A stretch of 64,000 bases of DNA from Centropus unirufus. Taxonomy: Eukaryota > Chordata > Aves > Cuculiformes > Centropidae. Within the stretch, counting starts at the first letter, position 1, and every line of letters begins with the position of its first letter. Made by a program: the position numbers and the translations under genes. Under the pieces are notes generated by a model. The model did no database searches. It had not been told where the DNA came from and saw only the letters and a list, made by a program, of their open reading frames with translations. Where the stretch lies: assembly GCA_013397695.1 (NCBI GenBank), contig VYZI01000119.1, positions 2,174,798 through 2,238,797 on the forward strand, read 5' to 3'. Of this stretch, positions 23,376-37,000 are shown piece after piece.

Positions 23376-26300
23376 CATAGCAACTCAGTAAATGCATTCT
23401 GAAGTCCTCTGCCTCTTTGGTTTTCTTTATCACTGAGCAAATACGTCGTCATTCTGTTGATGTTAATTACAATCTAACAACTGAGTCCATCCTTCAGCTT
23501 TTGAGGGTTTTCAATTGTGTGACAACACAATTGTCTCTGATTTTATGTGCAGAAAAAGAGCAGAATGTCCTCAAATTGTTCATGAGGGAAGGTCCAGAGA
23601 GTCAGGGAGCAAGATGACGTCAACATTTGTGAAGAAGTTAACTTCAACAAAAATTAATTAATGAACTGCAAGCAATATGTGTTACAGACTCCATGTAGTT
23701 TAACTAACAGAGGTCATAACCCTTGGAGTTTACAAGTGCTTTGCATGAACTAAAACAATTTGCCTGATATCTGTCTTTACAGCAGATTTTCTATATCATT
23801 CACCTATTCCAGTGTATAAATAATTAAATTACATCAGAGACATCTGCTTTAGAAGTGAAAGTAAACCTTCCAAAGCAGTCACAGTTGCATGGTCTTTTAT
23901 TATTCAAAGCAATGGGTCCGTCTTCTTTTCAAAATGACTTTTTTCTACCTTTGTCTATAAATGAACCATTGTCCATAGTTTGTTACCACAGTAAATGACT
24001 GAACTAGAAACAATACAGAATGACCTTTCTGGTAACGTGACTGGGGATGCAGTGGCAGCAGCAGCAGGAAGCAGGAGAGGCATGGTGCTTAGCAGAGGGA
24101 ACACTGGCACAAGCAACGGTACTCTCAAAATGTTTCCTATGAACTGCAGACCAGGTAAGAACATAATCAGGTCTTCATGGACTCAAGATCATATAAAAAA
24201 AATAAATATTACACGGACAAGTCACAAACCTTTCTACTCAACTGGCACTTGATCTTGTTTAGGGGTTAAGAAGGAGGACAAAGCAATGGAGCAAGTGACT
24301 CCTTTCCCACTGGCCAACTCCCCTCGTTAAGTATTTTATAAATAATGATGCATAGAAATAAAGTCTTGTTCAGCTGGGAGGTGAAATATCAGTGGCTCTT
24401 GGTTCTTGATACTCTTTAATTTCAAAAGGAACCTAGGAGCCTTCCTCTGCATTTTCTTCTACACTTCCATCAGTTGTCCTGATCATAGCACGCTATATTC
24501 AGCTTCACATAACTGCTTGACTTGAATTTGCAGTCAGCGGGAGGACAAGAGAGGTCACCCAAAGCTCGTGTTCTCACTGAATTGCTAAAATAACTGATTT
24601 ATCTCCTCTGAGGAAAACATCTGAAGAAACAGAAAATACTTTCCTCATACTTCTAAAAGATATTTATAAAAGAAAATTATGTTAGCCCCACTAAATGTCA
24701 AGTAACATGTCTTGGCCACTTCTCATCAAAGGTATGTCCTTCACAAAGAAGTGTTTCCTTCCTGAAATGATGCCATAGTGCACACATCTGCTCAAATGCA
24801 AACCTGGAAGGAGATCAACACCCTCCAGCACGGACAGATCCAGGCAGACCTGAGCGCCAGAGATATTTTGTGTAGCTCCCGGTCAGTAGGAGGTTGTGTA
24901 TCCATCACCTGCTGCAGAGACTGGGCAGATGCTGCGCTCGGCCTGGATTTCCATCCAACACCAGGAAAGCCTCACTGTAAACCACGGAGTTCCAAAGGAT
25001 CAGGATGGTGTTGAGATGGTGCCTCTGCAGGAAGAGGGGTGGTGTCACAAGAACAAGTCCAGACCAGTGATTTGTGAATGAGCAGCAAAGGCAGAGCAGG
25101 ATGCTCTGTGAGCACAAAAAGTGACAAAATCATATTACAGGGTGAACTTTGACATAGTTTGTGTATGGGGAAAGCGTAAAAGACAAGCAAACTGAGATCA
25201 GTGTAAACCAAGCATTTCAAGGGGAGTTTAGAAGCTTTTTTGGGAATGGAGCCTTGCAAGGGCAGGTGTAATCAGGAAACCACATCATTAATGACATTTT
25301 ACACTGAGACCGTGTGTGTAGTGGCATCGGAAATACCAAATTCAGAAACAGTTGCAGCAAAACAGAGATAACGTGGTGATTTGTTTTAGAGGAGACTGGG
25401 GAGAGAAAGAGACTTAAAAGTGTTGAAAATGGGAGCAGAAATGAAAAAAAAAATGGAGCAAAAGACATGAAACCAGTCAGTGAACAGCAGGAGGTGGAAC
25501 ATTCACTGCCAGGAGCGTGGAGGCCTAAAGGCAATGCTGAGGCTGGTGGGCACATCCCGAGCCCATCGGGATGTTGCAGGAAACCCCTTGGGTAGCTTAG
25601 CAGACTCTTTATCAGGTTTATGTCCAAAAGACTCCTGTGGGACTGTGGAGCAAAGAAGGGTGGAACAGCACAGAAGTAACACATGGTATGGGAGTGGTGG
25701 CAGAGCTGGAACTCTTTGGAAATGACCAAAGTGTGATCTCCCAGACCTCCAGTTTCCCATTACAGCTTTTAATTTCACAAACAGATAGAGAAAACTATGG
25801 TCAATCACTGGGAAAAAATCGTAGTGTTAACACCTCGTCTAAAAAATAAATATAATAAAAAATATTATCTATTTTAGAAAAGAGAAAATATATTTTGCAT
25901 GAGGCTTTGAATATCCTTTTTGTTTTCAAACAACACCTTTGCATTCAACAGGCATTTCTTAATACATGCACAGTTAAGGTGAAGTATTTACTGACAGATA
26001 CATAGTTAAGTTGGCTTTTCCTCTTTATGATGAATGATGATGAAACATATATGCATTTAGAAAGTGACTGGGTGGCATTCATCATTCATGAGCGGGCTGG
26101 TAAACTCATAATGTGGGACTGTTCCCTATTAACCATCTGTTCTGGCAGATAATGGCTCGGCGCTGAGCATCGCCTTATCAAGAATGCTGTGGTCTCTGCA
26201 GTCTTGCACATGAACGTGGGCCTGGGAGTGCAAAATGCAGCAAGCCTCTCATTGGGTTGGGCAATCAGAAACTCTCCAAGCGAACCTGTAAGCTGCTTAC

Positions 26301-26574
26301 TGTTTACGCTGGCAGGGGAGCAAGCGGCTGAGATCCTGCTGACCTTGCTGAGGGATCATCTCAGTCCACACAGATTTTGGAGGGTCTCAGGCTTTGCAAA
26401 GGCGGCATGCCGGTCCTGCTCAAAATTACCGCTACTGCAACTGTCAGAGACGCTCTCTCACCTGCATGGGTGCTTAGGGGAGTTCTGGGTGTGATTACTG
26501 TGGTCACTGGTGGTTAATTTGTAAAGTCTGACAAAAGAGACAAAAGAGGAAGAGCCCTCCGGCAGAGCTCAGAG
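23376..26574. other. Intergenic DNA, no gene seen
   Basis: No supported gene. The 170-codon - strand frame at 25217-25729 has no recognisable domain. An A/T-only patch lies at about 25840-25880. Confidence 0.45.
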
Positions 26575-26830
26575 GGCTGCCATCAGCGGTGCAGAATCTC
26601 ATTGGAAGCTCATGCTGCTTCCCACAGTCCTGTACTAGACCAAGTCTTGTCCCATATTTTCATCAATGACCTGGATGAGCAGACAGAGTGTGTCCTTGGC
26701 AAGTTTGCTGATGACACAAAACTGGGAGGAGTAGCTGATACACTGGAAGGCTCTGCTGCAAGTACCGAGAGCTCGGTCCCACAGCTCCAGCTCAGCAAAG
26801 ACATTTCATGCTCCACACAGCACGCACCAA
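26575..26830 (+). mobile_element. CR1 LINE reverse-transcriptase remnant
   Basis: A + strand frame reads FINDLDE, then KFADDTKLGG, which is the reverse-transcriptase palm with the catalytic ADD of non-LTR retrotransposons of the CR1 clade. The open frame overlaps about 75 codons of this homology and then runs into unrelated sequence. No CR1 3' tail follows, so this is an internal fragment. Confidence 0.88.
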
Positions 26831-29541
26831 GGCAGCTGTGTTTAAGGATTAATTTTCAATATTATTCACAATTTATATTTGACTACCTGACATCCAAAAA
26901 GCACAGAGGTTAAAAGTCTGATCTAAAGTACCTGTGGAGGCAGGACTGTGGCCCCAGCAGCACTGGCCAGACTGATTTCCAGGACCATGTTTCTAATTGT
27001 TTCTATGAGCCTTCTGCAGTGGAAATCTGCCAGATTTTAGCTCATCCCCATCTCTCCCACCTGACTACCTAAATGACCAGGTACCAGCTCCCAGATGGTT
27101 AATATTAATTAAATTTTATGCCTTTTTTATTTCTAGTGACATACTAAGATTTTAGTGTAGCTGGGGAAGATTCTGAATATACATCTACAGAAATATGCAC
27201 TCAGGAGCCCTTTTAATCCACTCTTCAGCTCCAAGGAGGTTAAGCTATACGAAAACCATCCCCAACAGAGGTCTAAGTAACCTAGAAGCCTTCCATTGCC
27301 AGAGACACCTTGTGTTTCCAAGGCAATCCATACCAGAGCTCCGCTATTTCATGGCTGGAAAGCTCCTAGCATTCACTGACATCTTCCCAGATCCCTCAAA
27401 CTAAAGCTCATGCTCGTCATCCTTCTCACAGTAGACATGAGAAAGGCAGTTCCCTTTGTTTTTGTGAGAGTCTTTTAAAAATTCCTATTTGTATCCCCAT
27501 ACACTTGTCTTCATCTTCTAGCAACCCTCTCAGACCTGCAATCTTGCTGTGTTTCTCCTCTCTCCCTCCTCTGGGAGACGATTCCTTCAGTGTCTTCTCC
27601 ATTTTCTAAGTGCATTCATCGTTTATAATCACAACTTTGAAATTTTAAATCCAGTTGTCCTTTACAGCTCTGTCTATCTCCCATTTCTTGGCAAATAACT
27701 TGAAAAGGCGAGGTCTACGCCACTCTATTCTTCTAATCCATTTGGTATGATTTTTAGTTGAGTGCCATGAACAAAGCAGCATGAAAGGAAGCTGTGGTTG
27801 AGAGGTGTCTTTCATGAAAGCAGGGGATGCAGCTTCTCTCAGCATTTCACTGAAAGCTCTGCTCTATTAGCATGTGTTATCTCTGCTGGAAAACAGTCAG
27901 ATAACTTCTCGGGGTGATTTGCTCCTCTGAGGGTTTCTTGCCACTCGCCAAGAAATAGCAATGCTGGAGCCAGGTTTTCCTTGAAATGCAACACCCAATT
28001 TGTAAAGTATCTCATTTCTGAGGTAGTTTGAAAAAGGGGAAACTTTACTCCATTTTGCCTATTTCAATACCAATTTTTATTCCAAATACAGTTATTTCAG
28101 CCATTCTCCAGTGATCAACCCTAAAATGCGAGGCAACTCTATATCTCATTTCACTCTGATTTAGATGCACCTTTTGAACTCTCCCATTTACTTTTACTTT
28201 TCTTTTCTAGTAAAAGAAGCAAAACCAAAATCACAGAATTTTAGAGGAGTTTTGGCCTTCTTTTACCTGGAGGACTTGCAGCCAAACTTTGCTGTCTCTC
28301 CCAACCCAATGAAACCAAGATATTTTCCACTTTATTTCTAATAACACTATGGCCATAATACATAATCCTGATGTTTTTCTCTTTATTTTTGATAAATTAA
28401 GAATTTGTATAAATTTTCAAATTTCAGAGAAGTAGTTAATCCTGGTACATGATAGGGGCAACTTTGGAAAGCACAACACTAGCATGCACAATTTTATTTG
28501 CATGATGAACATGAGCTGATTTGCTTCTTACATGAGGACTAGCAAACCAAGTGGCTGCTACTCACCCAGTCAAGGAGGAGACGGGGTGGCAGGGTGTGAT
28601 ACATTAGACAAGCAGCTGAGCTACTGGGGATGTGTGTGTTCGTATTCCCTTTAAATAATCACCGCAGGTAACAGTGGAACGCAAGTCCCCGCACTCAACG
28701 TGCACCCAGGGAAATTGGGGCAAGCCAGTTCTGGAATCACCTCTCGGTGTAAGTGTTTAGGAAAGAGCCAATGCACACAAGATCTCTTTTAGTCGGTGAC
28801 TAAGTTTTTCAGTCAGAGCTGAAGGAAGGACAATCTCCTCCAGGACACCGGGCACTTCTGCAGTTGGGTTTTGCAGAGGCCTGAAGCAGATGGTATGCTC
28901 TGAAAGACCTCTGGACCAGGCCTGGTGGGTGAAGTAGCAAGTGAATTCACCATTTACCAAGGTGGTGGGCATCTAGGAGCTTATCCAAGCTCAGCCAGGA
29001 ATACACCTGAGGTGCTGGGAAGTTATTAGCAGAGATAATGATACAAACAAAAGTCTCTCAAAAGGGTGTGGTAGAGGTGCGTGCATGGGTGTCTGAGGAG
29101 TAAAATATTTATAATTAAGCTATATCTACGGGAAATAAGGCAGTGTTTATGCAAATTCTTTTAAGGAACAAGTTTGTAAGCCACAGTGAAAGGTATTTTT
29201 CGTACTGTACTCATTCATGCTCTGTTGAAAATTCTACCCCTTGCATCTGCAGTTGAAAGGATGTGGGAAATAGAGGTCCCGGGATGTCTTTTCCCCCCTT
29301 TCTCTTCCTGTTTTATAAATTTTATTCTGTCAGACTACACTGATAATGCCTTCTTAAATGTCCAAACCATGCAGTGGGCTACTTCTGCCAGCCGCCTCCT
29401 CCAGGTCTGAAACTGGTGGCAGCTCCTACAGCCAAGTGTAACTCATACAGAGAAGAGACAGATTTGTGGTATCCTGCCCCTCAGGGACATGTTGTGCACA
29501 TCACATGCTTGGACTCCTTGGACACTTGGATTATCAAAGGG

Positions 29542-29584
29542 GAAAATCACAGTTGGATGTGATTTTCATCCAACTGAAAATCAC
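29542..29584. repeat. Inverted repeat flanked by direct repeats
   Basis: The arms CAGTTGGATG (29550-29559) and CATCCAACTG (29567-29576) are perfect complements around a seven-base loop. GAAAATCAC occurs on both sides (29542-29550 and 29576-29584). It could form a ten-base-pair hairpin; no function is known. Confidence 0.8.
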
Positions 29585-30999
29585 TCAAAGCAACAAGTAG
29601 GAACAGCCAACAAGCAAGTAAATGGGCTTTGTCTGGCATGCTGTGTATAGTCCTGGTCTTCCATGCTTGTGAAAGACAAAATTAAACTGAAGCAGGGGCA
29701 GAAAAGGATTATGAGGCTTCCTTTTCCCTCATGGCCTTCTCATTGCATATCATTTGATCAGCTTGCTGTGTTTTAGGCAGCCGAAATAAGATAGAGGGGG
29801 GAATGTTTTCACTGCATTCAGACACTGCAAGGCTGAAGGGGATAAGCAGAAAGGAGGCACCTATTCGAGCTGTACACACCATGGACACGAGAACCAGTGA
29901 CATGAGCAAACTTATACTGGGAAATAGAAGATTTCTAACCACATGTGGTATAAATTCTGGAATAATGTCTAGATAAATGCAGAAAGCACATCTGTTTTCC
30001 CAGCAGACTTTAAGCAGTGTATGGGAAGGATGAGATGAGGTGCATATGTTATCTGCCCTCCTTGCAAGGATTTACATGCGAGAATTTATTTCTCATGGCA
30101 ACGCCTGAATCACGATGCAAGGAGCATGCTGCACAGGGCATGATGCTGGCTTCTCATCGGACACTTTCTTCATCAGCAGACCCTAATGCATGGCAGTATG
30201 TGCTCAGGTGGGGAGGTCCACCTTGGCCCATGGGGCCCAAGGATGAGTGTTTCTGGTTGAACTGGGGAGGCCAGGGTTTTAAAACCGTACTTCTGTGTAC
30301 CAAGTGAGCACTTGCACCTTCTGTTTGAAGCAGCTGATGGGCCCTGAGAAAAACCCTCGGGTCTTTAGGATCTCGTAGACAAGGCAAGGTGGGAAAACGC
30401 CTTGTTTGAAAAATCCTCCTGTGGCTGAGATGGGAGATAAAACTCTGAGCAGCTTAGTGGCATCAGGCTCTTACTGTGGACATGGTCCCAGAGGAAAAGT
30501 AGCTGCTATGGGGAGTGAGGATGGGTGGAATGGCTGCTGAGAGAGTGCCTATGCCGCACGTCCTGGGGACAGGCCCATGTGGTTGGGCACCTCTGCTTTA
30601 GGGGCTACATCATCTTCTCAGTCCTATATTCAAAAACCTATGAAGCTTTCAGGAGGGAGATGACTATTTTATTATTTCATGCCTAATGTTCCAGATATTT
30701 CCAAGGCATTGCACCTGAAAAAGGTCTTTCCTCCGCCTTCTGGCGGCTCCTTCCCTGACTATATTGGATGAGCATCACCTACGTAACAAAGTGCACTGAG
30801 TAACCCTGACAAAAATTGGTGCCAGTGTTTGAGATCTGGAACTAGTGGTTGGGTCTCCCACCTCAGAGTGAGAGTTCAGACCCCTGGGGTTGTGGATCAT
30901 AACAGCATGAAAACCTAAGTGCGTGTATAGCTCTTGCGGTATGTTTCATTCTTCAGCCAAATAAGACATAATCTCATTTCCTTTATGTGTTTTTAAAGG

Positions 31000-31500
31000 C
31001 TCTAAACCCTGCAGGAATAAAAAGAAATTGTTTGGTAGATTAATGTAAACACTTCATTATACAACCAGAACTTTTATGTTTGGGCCAAAAAATTTATGGT
31101 TTCCATCAGTAGGAAAATGCATACATACCTGCCCATTATTAATCATCTTTATGTTAAGAAAACCTTTCATATGTGGTTACCAAGTACATATTGCGTGATT
31201 AGGCTATTTTAGAACACGATGAATGAAAATTTTACCTCTGTTCTGCCAATGAGGCGATTTTTATACTCAGATGATATTTACATTATAAATAGCACAAGCT
31301 GACTGCATTGAGACTAATAGAATCATTTGTTATTGCTCTCTCAGCATTCCTCGTGAAAGCTGGCTTCATTGGATCAAAATCCCGCCAGATAATTTGCCTG
31401 AGAAGGCATTTGTGAGCCATTAAAACCCTCTTCTGCACAGGCATTGGGGTATGAGCAGCAAGGCATGTTTCCCTGCATGCTTGCTTCCCATGGAAACAAA
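31000..31500. promoter_or_regulatory. Candidate conserved non-coding element
   Basis: A repeat-free AT-rich stretch with homeodomain-like TAAT cores (for example GATTAATGTAAAC near 31040 and ATTATTAATCATC near 31136) and no open frame of interest. Enhancer-like character is a guess from texture; conservation cannot be measured here. Confidence 0.2.
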
Positions 31501-33544
31501 TCATCGGCCCTTCACAACTTAAATTAGGCTATTTCTTCTCTCCTCCCCTTGCTGATGTGAAATGGAATTTTCACATCAATCTCATGGATAAAGCCTGGAG
31601 GCACCTGCATTACATTCCATTGACCATTTATACATCCAAATTTCCCTGACAGGTAAATCAGGACACGTGGCTCACCGCAGTCACAGCACTTCTTCTTTCC
31701 CCACCTCTTCGTACAAGCAGCGTTTCCTAGGGAGAGCTCCAGGTCCAATGAGATGTTACGGTGGTTTGATAAAGGCTGCTGGGCGATAGCGCAGAGTACG
31801 CTGCTAGCACAATTAACTCACCTCAAGGTGTCCTCGTCACAGGAATACGTTGCTGCCCTGAAATCCATTCCTATGGCCAACCTCTTCAGCAGGCAAAAGA
31901 CTGGTTACGGAATGGGGGCTGAAATTACCCTCTCTCATATGAGTTTCCCATAGTTCATGTGGCCGCCCTGATGTGAGCAGGGATACAGAAAACCTCAGTG
32001 CCAGACCTTACTGTGGACCCCCAGTACCATCTTGCACTGCTCCCTGGCTGGCGGGGAGTAGGAGGCTGGGAGCTTCGGCTTGACGAGCTTTGCTTCGTGT
32101 CTCCTCGGGTAATGACGTCCCGCACACACGCACACAGAGCCGCACACACATGGAATTGCGTTCACGTGGCCCCACAGCCACAGCCCTGCAGCCCCTGCCA
32201 GGCCTTCGGTATGCTGTATTCCTGGCCCCCGCTGGACTTTCCCCTGGGATTGCTGCCCAGAGCCAGGAAGGAGCTAGACTTGCTTTAGGAGCAACCTGTT
32301 CAATATTTCGTTTTCCCTCACGGAAATGAGGTAAATTTCCAAATGCATGCCCCCAGGCATTATTTCCTGCATGCTAGCCAAACCCTGCTCTCAAAACCTA
32401 ATTTCCTAATACTTTTTGTTTTCTGTGGCATTCATTGTCCCATAACGCGACTGCTCCATAAACATGAATTAAGTTGCCTTCACAGCAGCAGTAGGGAGGC
32501 ACCTCTGGCTTCTCTTCCAGCACTTCTGAGGTGCAGGGAGATAAACACAGTTGCCCACCGAAGGCCGGCCCGAAGCGAGCTCTTGGTGGGGTAGGAGCAG
32601 CAAGGAGGACACTTCAATGAATTTTGCAGGTCCTTAAGAGCCCCCCTGAGCCCCTTGGGTGGTGCAAGAATGCCAAAATCCTGCCCTACCTGAGGTCAGA
32701 AAGAGATGCTCCAGATGGGAGTTAACCTCTGTTCTTTCTGACACATCAAGGCACGGGGCTAAGGTCACTGTGTCTGGTACCCGGGGGTCAGCGCCATAGT
32801 AAAAAAAAATGGGGATTTCTCCATCCCCCTTGTAACTCTTGCAGCTCACTTTTCACAAGTGTCAGAGCAACAAATCCGATGACTGGTGGTGGGAGATGGC
32901 ATCGGCATCTTCTGCACAGAGGCCCCAGACAAAGGAGCAAAAGCAAAATATCAGATAGCTGAAATACGAACTTTGTGTTTTCAGATGTTGTGCTTTGTGT
33001 AAAGGCAGAAATAAGAAACAGCCGGTGGTCACAAAGGAACGTACTCACTGAAGATAGCAATGACTGCTGTAGAATCTATTGCTGTATTCTGCTCTCCTGG
33101 CTGATGGAGGGAGTAGGACAAGTTGGGTTAGACAGGTAGGCACGAGCTGTGGGAATATGTCCCTTTTATCCCTGGGCTGCAGACACCAAGGCGTGACTAT
33201 CCCAGTATTTTAATGCCTGAAGGACACAGGGATTTCCGGTGCGGGGGATGCTAAAACTTACCTTAGTGCTGTAGCAGGCAGTTTGACTATGGCATGGTAT
33301 TATCAGGAACCTGGAATGAATCATCAGCTCTCTGTGAAGAGAATATGTATGAGGAATAATGGGAAGGGCCCTGCGAATGGAAAAAAACAGTCCTGAAATC
33401 AGAAAATGTGGTGCTGCACTACCGCTCTGTGGCACTCTGCTTACCAGAAACACATCCACATCCTCATTTCATGGGTCGTCATACAATTGGACCCCATAAA
33501 CTGTGCTGGGGGGGTCTGTAATATTTAGTTTTTATATTTAGTAT

Positions 33545-33705
33545 NNNNNNNNNNNNNNNNNNNNNNNNNNNNNNNNNNNNNNNNNNNNNNNNNNNNNNNN
33601 NNNNNNNNNNNNNNNNNNNNNNNNNNNNNNNNNNNNNNNNNNNNNNNNNNNNNNNNNNNNNNNNNNNNNNNNNNNNNNNNNNNNNNNNNNNNNNNNNNNN
33701 NNNNN
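33545..33705. other. Assembly gap (161 N)
   Basis: A run of 161 undetermined bases. Sequence on the left ends in a T-rich GTTTTTATATTTAGTAT stretch and on the right starts TTATATGTTC. The gap length may be an estimate. Confidence 1.
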
Positions 33706-36700
33706 TTATATGTTCATAGATGCTCAGTGATGGTCAGATTCCAGATAGGTAACATTACTTAGAAGTGTAAAATTTCCCAAAGATGGCATAGGAAGTGTCC
33801 TGCTATAGTAATTGGTATTTTTCCTCAGTCCTAGATTACAGGCAATATAATTATTTCACATCATCCTCCCACTAGCTGAAAAAAAATCTGCTTACTTTTG
33901 TAGAAGGAGGAGACAAAAAGGCGCTTAGGTTTTTGTTTATCTATATTGGTTTATTATGCTGAGAAAAAAAGAAATATATTAACACAAAGTGCCCCGTTTC
34001 ACTTTTTCTCTGTTCTGTTAGGGTATGCACTAGCTGCCACTGCAGATAATCACAGCGTTTTTTTCCTACCTGGTGTTTCAAAAATCTCTCCATTATTACA
34101 GCTTATATAAAAGCAAGATGCATTTCAAAATCAATGCTTAGAGAAAATATTTGTTTGTTTCTTTTCTGAACAAATATTACCTTTATTTAAGCAGAGAATC
34201 AAACTTGCTGGCTTTTGCAGTTACATCGCCAACCTGTTCTGTGCCACTGCTAAAGTAAACTTGCAGAATTATACTAGCAAGCAGCATCTCTAACTTCTTT
34301 CATGTTATTTTTCTAGATCCATTAGAGCAACAGTAACAAAATGCCCTTTAAGATGTTGTTTTTGTACTCTAAATCATAGTGTTTGGGGGAGGTATGATGA
34401 GTGTACAAGGGGCATTATTTGATGGGATAGTAGATTGCTTCCGAGGTGAGTTCTGAGCAATGAGAAGTTCAAGTAAACAAATCGCAGTCCACAAAAATCC
34501 TCTCAGCCTCCTACTATGTTCATCTCTTACAAAACCTCAACTTGATCTCACAGTCACAATGCAGTATCAATGTGTCTCCAAACCAACAATTTAAACATTT
34601 TTTGCACCCGCAGAACATGGCTGCTGCTTTTGCGTCACCCCATGGTTGCCTCCAGCCCCTTCCCAGTGCTCACAGTTCATCCACAGTCTTTGGGGCAGTG
34701 GTCTTTTCCGTAAAATGTATAATATCTCTCATGAATCTGGTGTCCCTTATCACTAAGACACTGTGCATCATCATTAATAAAACACGCATACAGTCAGGTT
34801 ATGACAAAGACTTTTGGAGAGGCTACTGAAGGCTGCAAGTTCTGTTTTATAGCAAATGCTTGGAATTTAAGTAGAAATCTAGTACTTTACTGAAATCCAT
34901 AAATCCATAAATTTTAACCTCCATCATCTTCATTAACGCATCTCATTAAAACATCTTCATTAAAACATCATCTTCATAGACACTCCAAATATTTCAGCTG
35001 CAGTTTTGCCATCCATTTTATCATTGTCCAGCAAACATAGCAAGCTTCAGAAGTTTTGAAAACAAGATTCCTAAAACCTTTGGGAAGTAAAAATAGGAAC
35101 TAATAACAGTCTTGAAAGATCCTGGAGCAGCTCATTCCTAAAGCAGCGTGTTCTGGTGGCTGCTGTCTGCACCCGAGACGTGGGGACCTTCTAAAGAAAC
35201 AAAGAGGTAAGACATGGCACTGCAGTGATCTGCGGTGCTCTCCAATCTCCTAACAGAGAGTATCCTGACCTCAGTTATCTAGGATTTCCACAGACCCATC
35301 CCATACGGTATTTTTTTAGTTGCTCTAAATCAGACTTCAAGTTATAGCTCTGAAAACCTCTGCATGGACTCCTATGGGTGGTGAGCAATGGCCGGGATGA
35401 CTCAGGTGATGTGACCAAAGGGGTGAGGGCCAACCCAAATGCTCAGGTGAAATCAGCAGCGTGCCAGAGGACCACCCCCCAGGACCCCAGGCAACAGCCC
35501 AGACACCCCTAGAAAGGGTCTGGACACTGGGTGTTTCAGGTGCTTTTTCTACCAACAAACCGTTTTACATTTTTGCAAGATGATTACAATATTCCTGCCT
35601 TGTGTCTTTGACCTTATTTATACTTCTAATCCTCCTTTCAATAACTTTAATTAATTTTTATTGTTTTTTTTTCCTTCACATATTCAAAGCAAATGGCTGT
35701 TGCAGTAGATAAAATGGAGCCAGGGTACTGGCTCAAATCCTGGCACAAGATCGCTCACCTCATTTAAATGTGGGTAGAGAGAGAAGTAACTCAGGGGATT
35801 TAGTCCTCTGTGCACTGTACCAGGCCACTTGAACACAAGCCAGAAAGTGACCTCCCTGTCATTCGCTAACAAAAATATGCCTCTGAGCCCAAACTGGTCC
35901 TTCTTTTTTCCTCCCTGGGGCTGGGGAGCTGGCCTGATTGCAGTCACTCCCACAATAAATGCCCCATGTGTTTTTTGGACAATGTTCTCAGGTGGGGATA
36001 GGTTCTTTGCAGTAGCAGTGCAGCATGCTAGGTGGTTTTGCAAATTTAAGAAGTAACCTTTCATCGTTCACCGCCAATGGGCACTTTTTTAAGTAGACCT
36101 TATCTCAAAAAAATTCAGTGCTTAAAATTTCAGTGCTTCTTTCTGTGAAGATGCTTCCTGATCTCCGGGTGATCTTGTCTGGATGAAACATGTAAATGAG
36201 AAGAGGTACTGCAGCCACAGGAAGCTCCAGCACATAATTAACAACAGCTTATTTGATTTATGACAAATAAATTGATTTATGGACAAATCTTTTCAGACGC
36301 CATCCATATCCTCTGTTTGGGCATGGTGAGACCTGGCACCTCAAATGCTGTAAATCAGCAAAGCCCAAGTAGATCCATGCAGGTTGACCATGTGGATGAA
36401 GGCCACAAAAGCCTTTTTTTGTCCCACAAAAGCTGCGCAGGCAGAACCAAAGCGGTGATATAGGGCTGAGAGTCCTAAGGAATGGGACAGGACAGGAGCC
36501 GTCAAAAGAAATCTTTGTCAAAGGTCAGCCTGGCAGTCATTATGGTTGGTCTCTTCAGTAGGTACATCAGCTGCTAAGTTTTGGGAAGTTATTGATCTAA
36601 ATTGTGCTTTCACCAAGCCTATACATATTTCTAGTGTGGGCTCAAGCAATTTAGCCGGACCTCACATCAGTATCTGACTGACACAACCAAACCTGCCCAG

Positions 36701-36739
36701 GCACACTGCACTGGGAAAGGATTTGGGATGATATGTTAC

Positions 36740-37000
36740 CAACTGAAGAGGCTACACATGAAGGCAAAATTAATTTTTGTTCAGAGGCAACTTAATTTTT
36801 TTTAAATAGCATACGTTTTGAGTTCTTAAAGCTCCCAGGGTGTTTAATACATTTCAAATGCATGATGATGAATTAAGCATTCTAAGATTTTCCCTTTCTC
36901 ATATTGATGTGGGTCTGAGGGGAGAAAAAAAAGATGGGGTTGATGTCATTGTTATGTAATTAGACTTGTTTGGATTTTAATTACCCAGTACAATCACTCC
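36740..37000. promoter_or_regulatory. Candidate conserved non-coding element
   Basis: AT-rich, repeat-free sequence with several TAATT cores (AAAATTAATTTTTG, GTAATTAGAC, TTTTAATTACCC), as often seen in developmental enhancers. Assigned on texture only. Confidence 0.2.

Larger units (their letters stand above)
26831..33544. other. Intergenic DNA, no gene seen
   Basis: No exon or repeat was recognised. Two things stand out: a short perfect hairpin with duplicated flanks (29542-29584) and a repeat-free AT-rich segment at about 31000-31500 that resembles a conserved non-coding element. The stretch ends at the assembly gap. Confidence 0.45.

Noticed and set aside
25217..25729. 170-codon - strand frame
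   Set aside because: No recognisable domain, Phe/Leu/Ser-rich translation of a purine-rich opposite strand, no splice or promoter context.
32113..32120. CRE-like TGACGTCC site
   Set aside because: A single near-consensus octamer with no promoter context is expected by chance in a window of this size.
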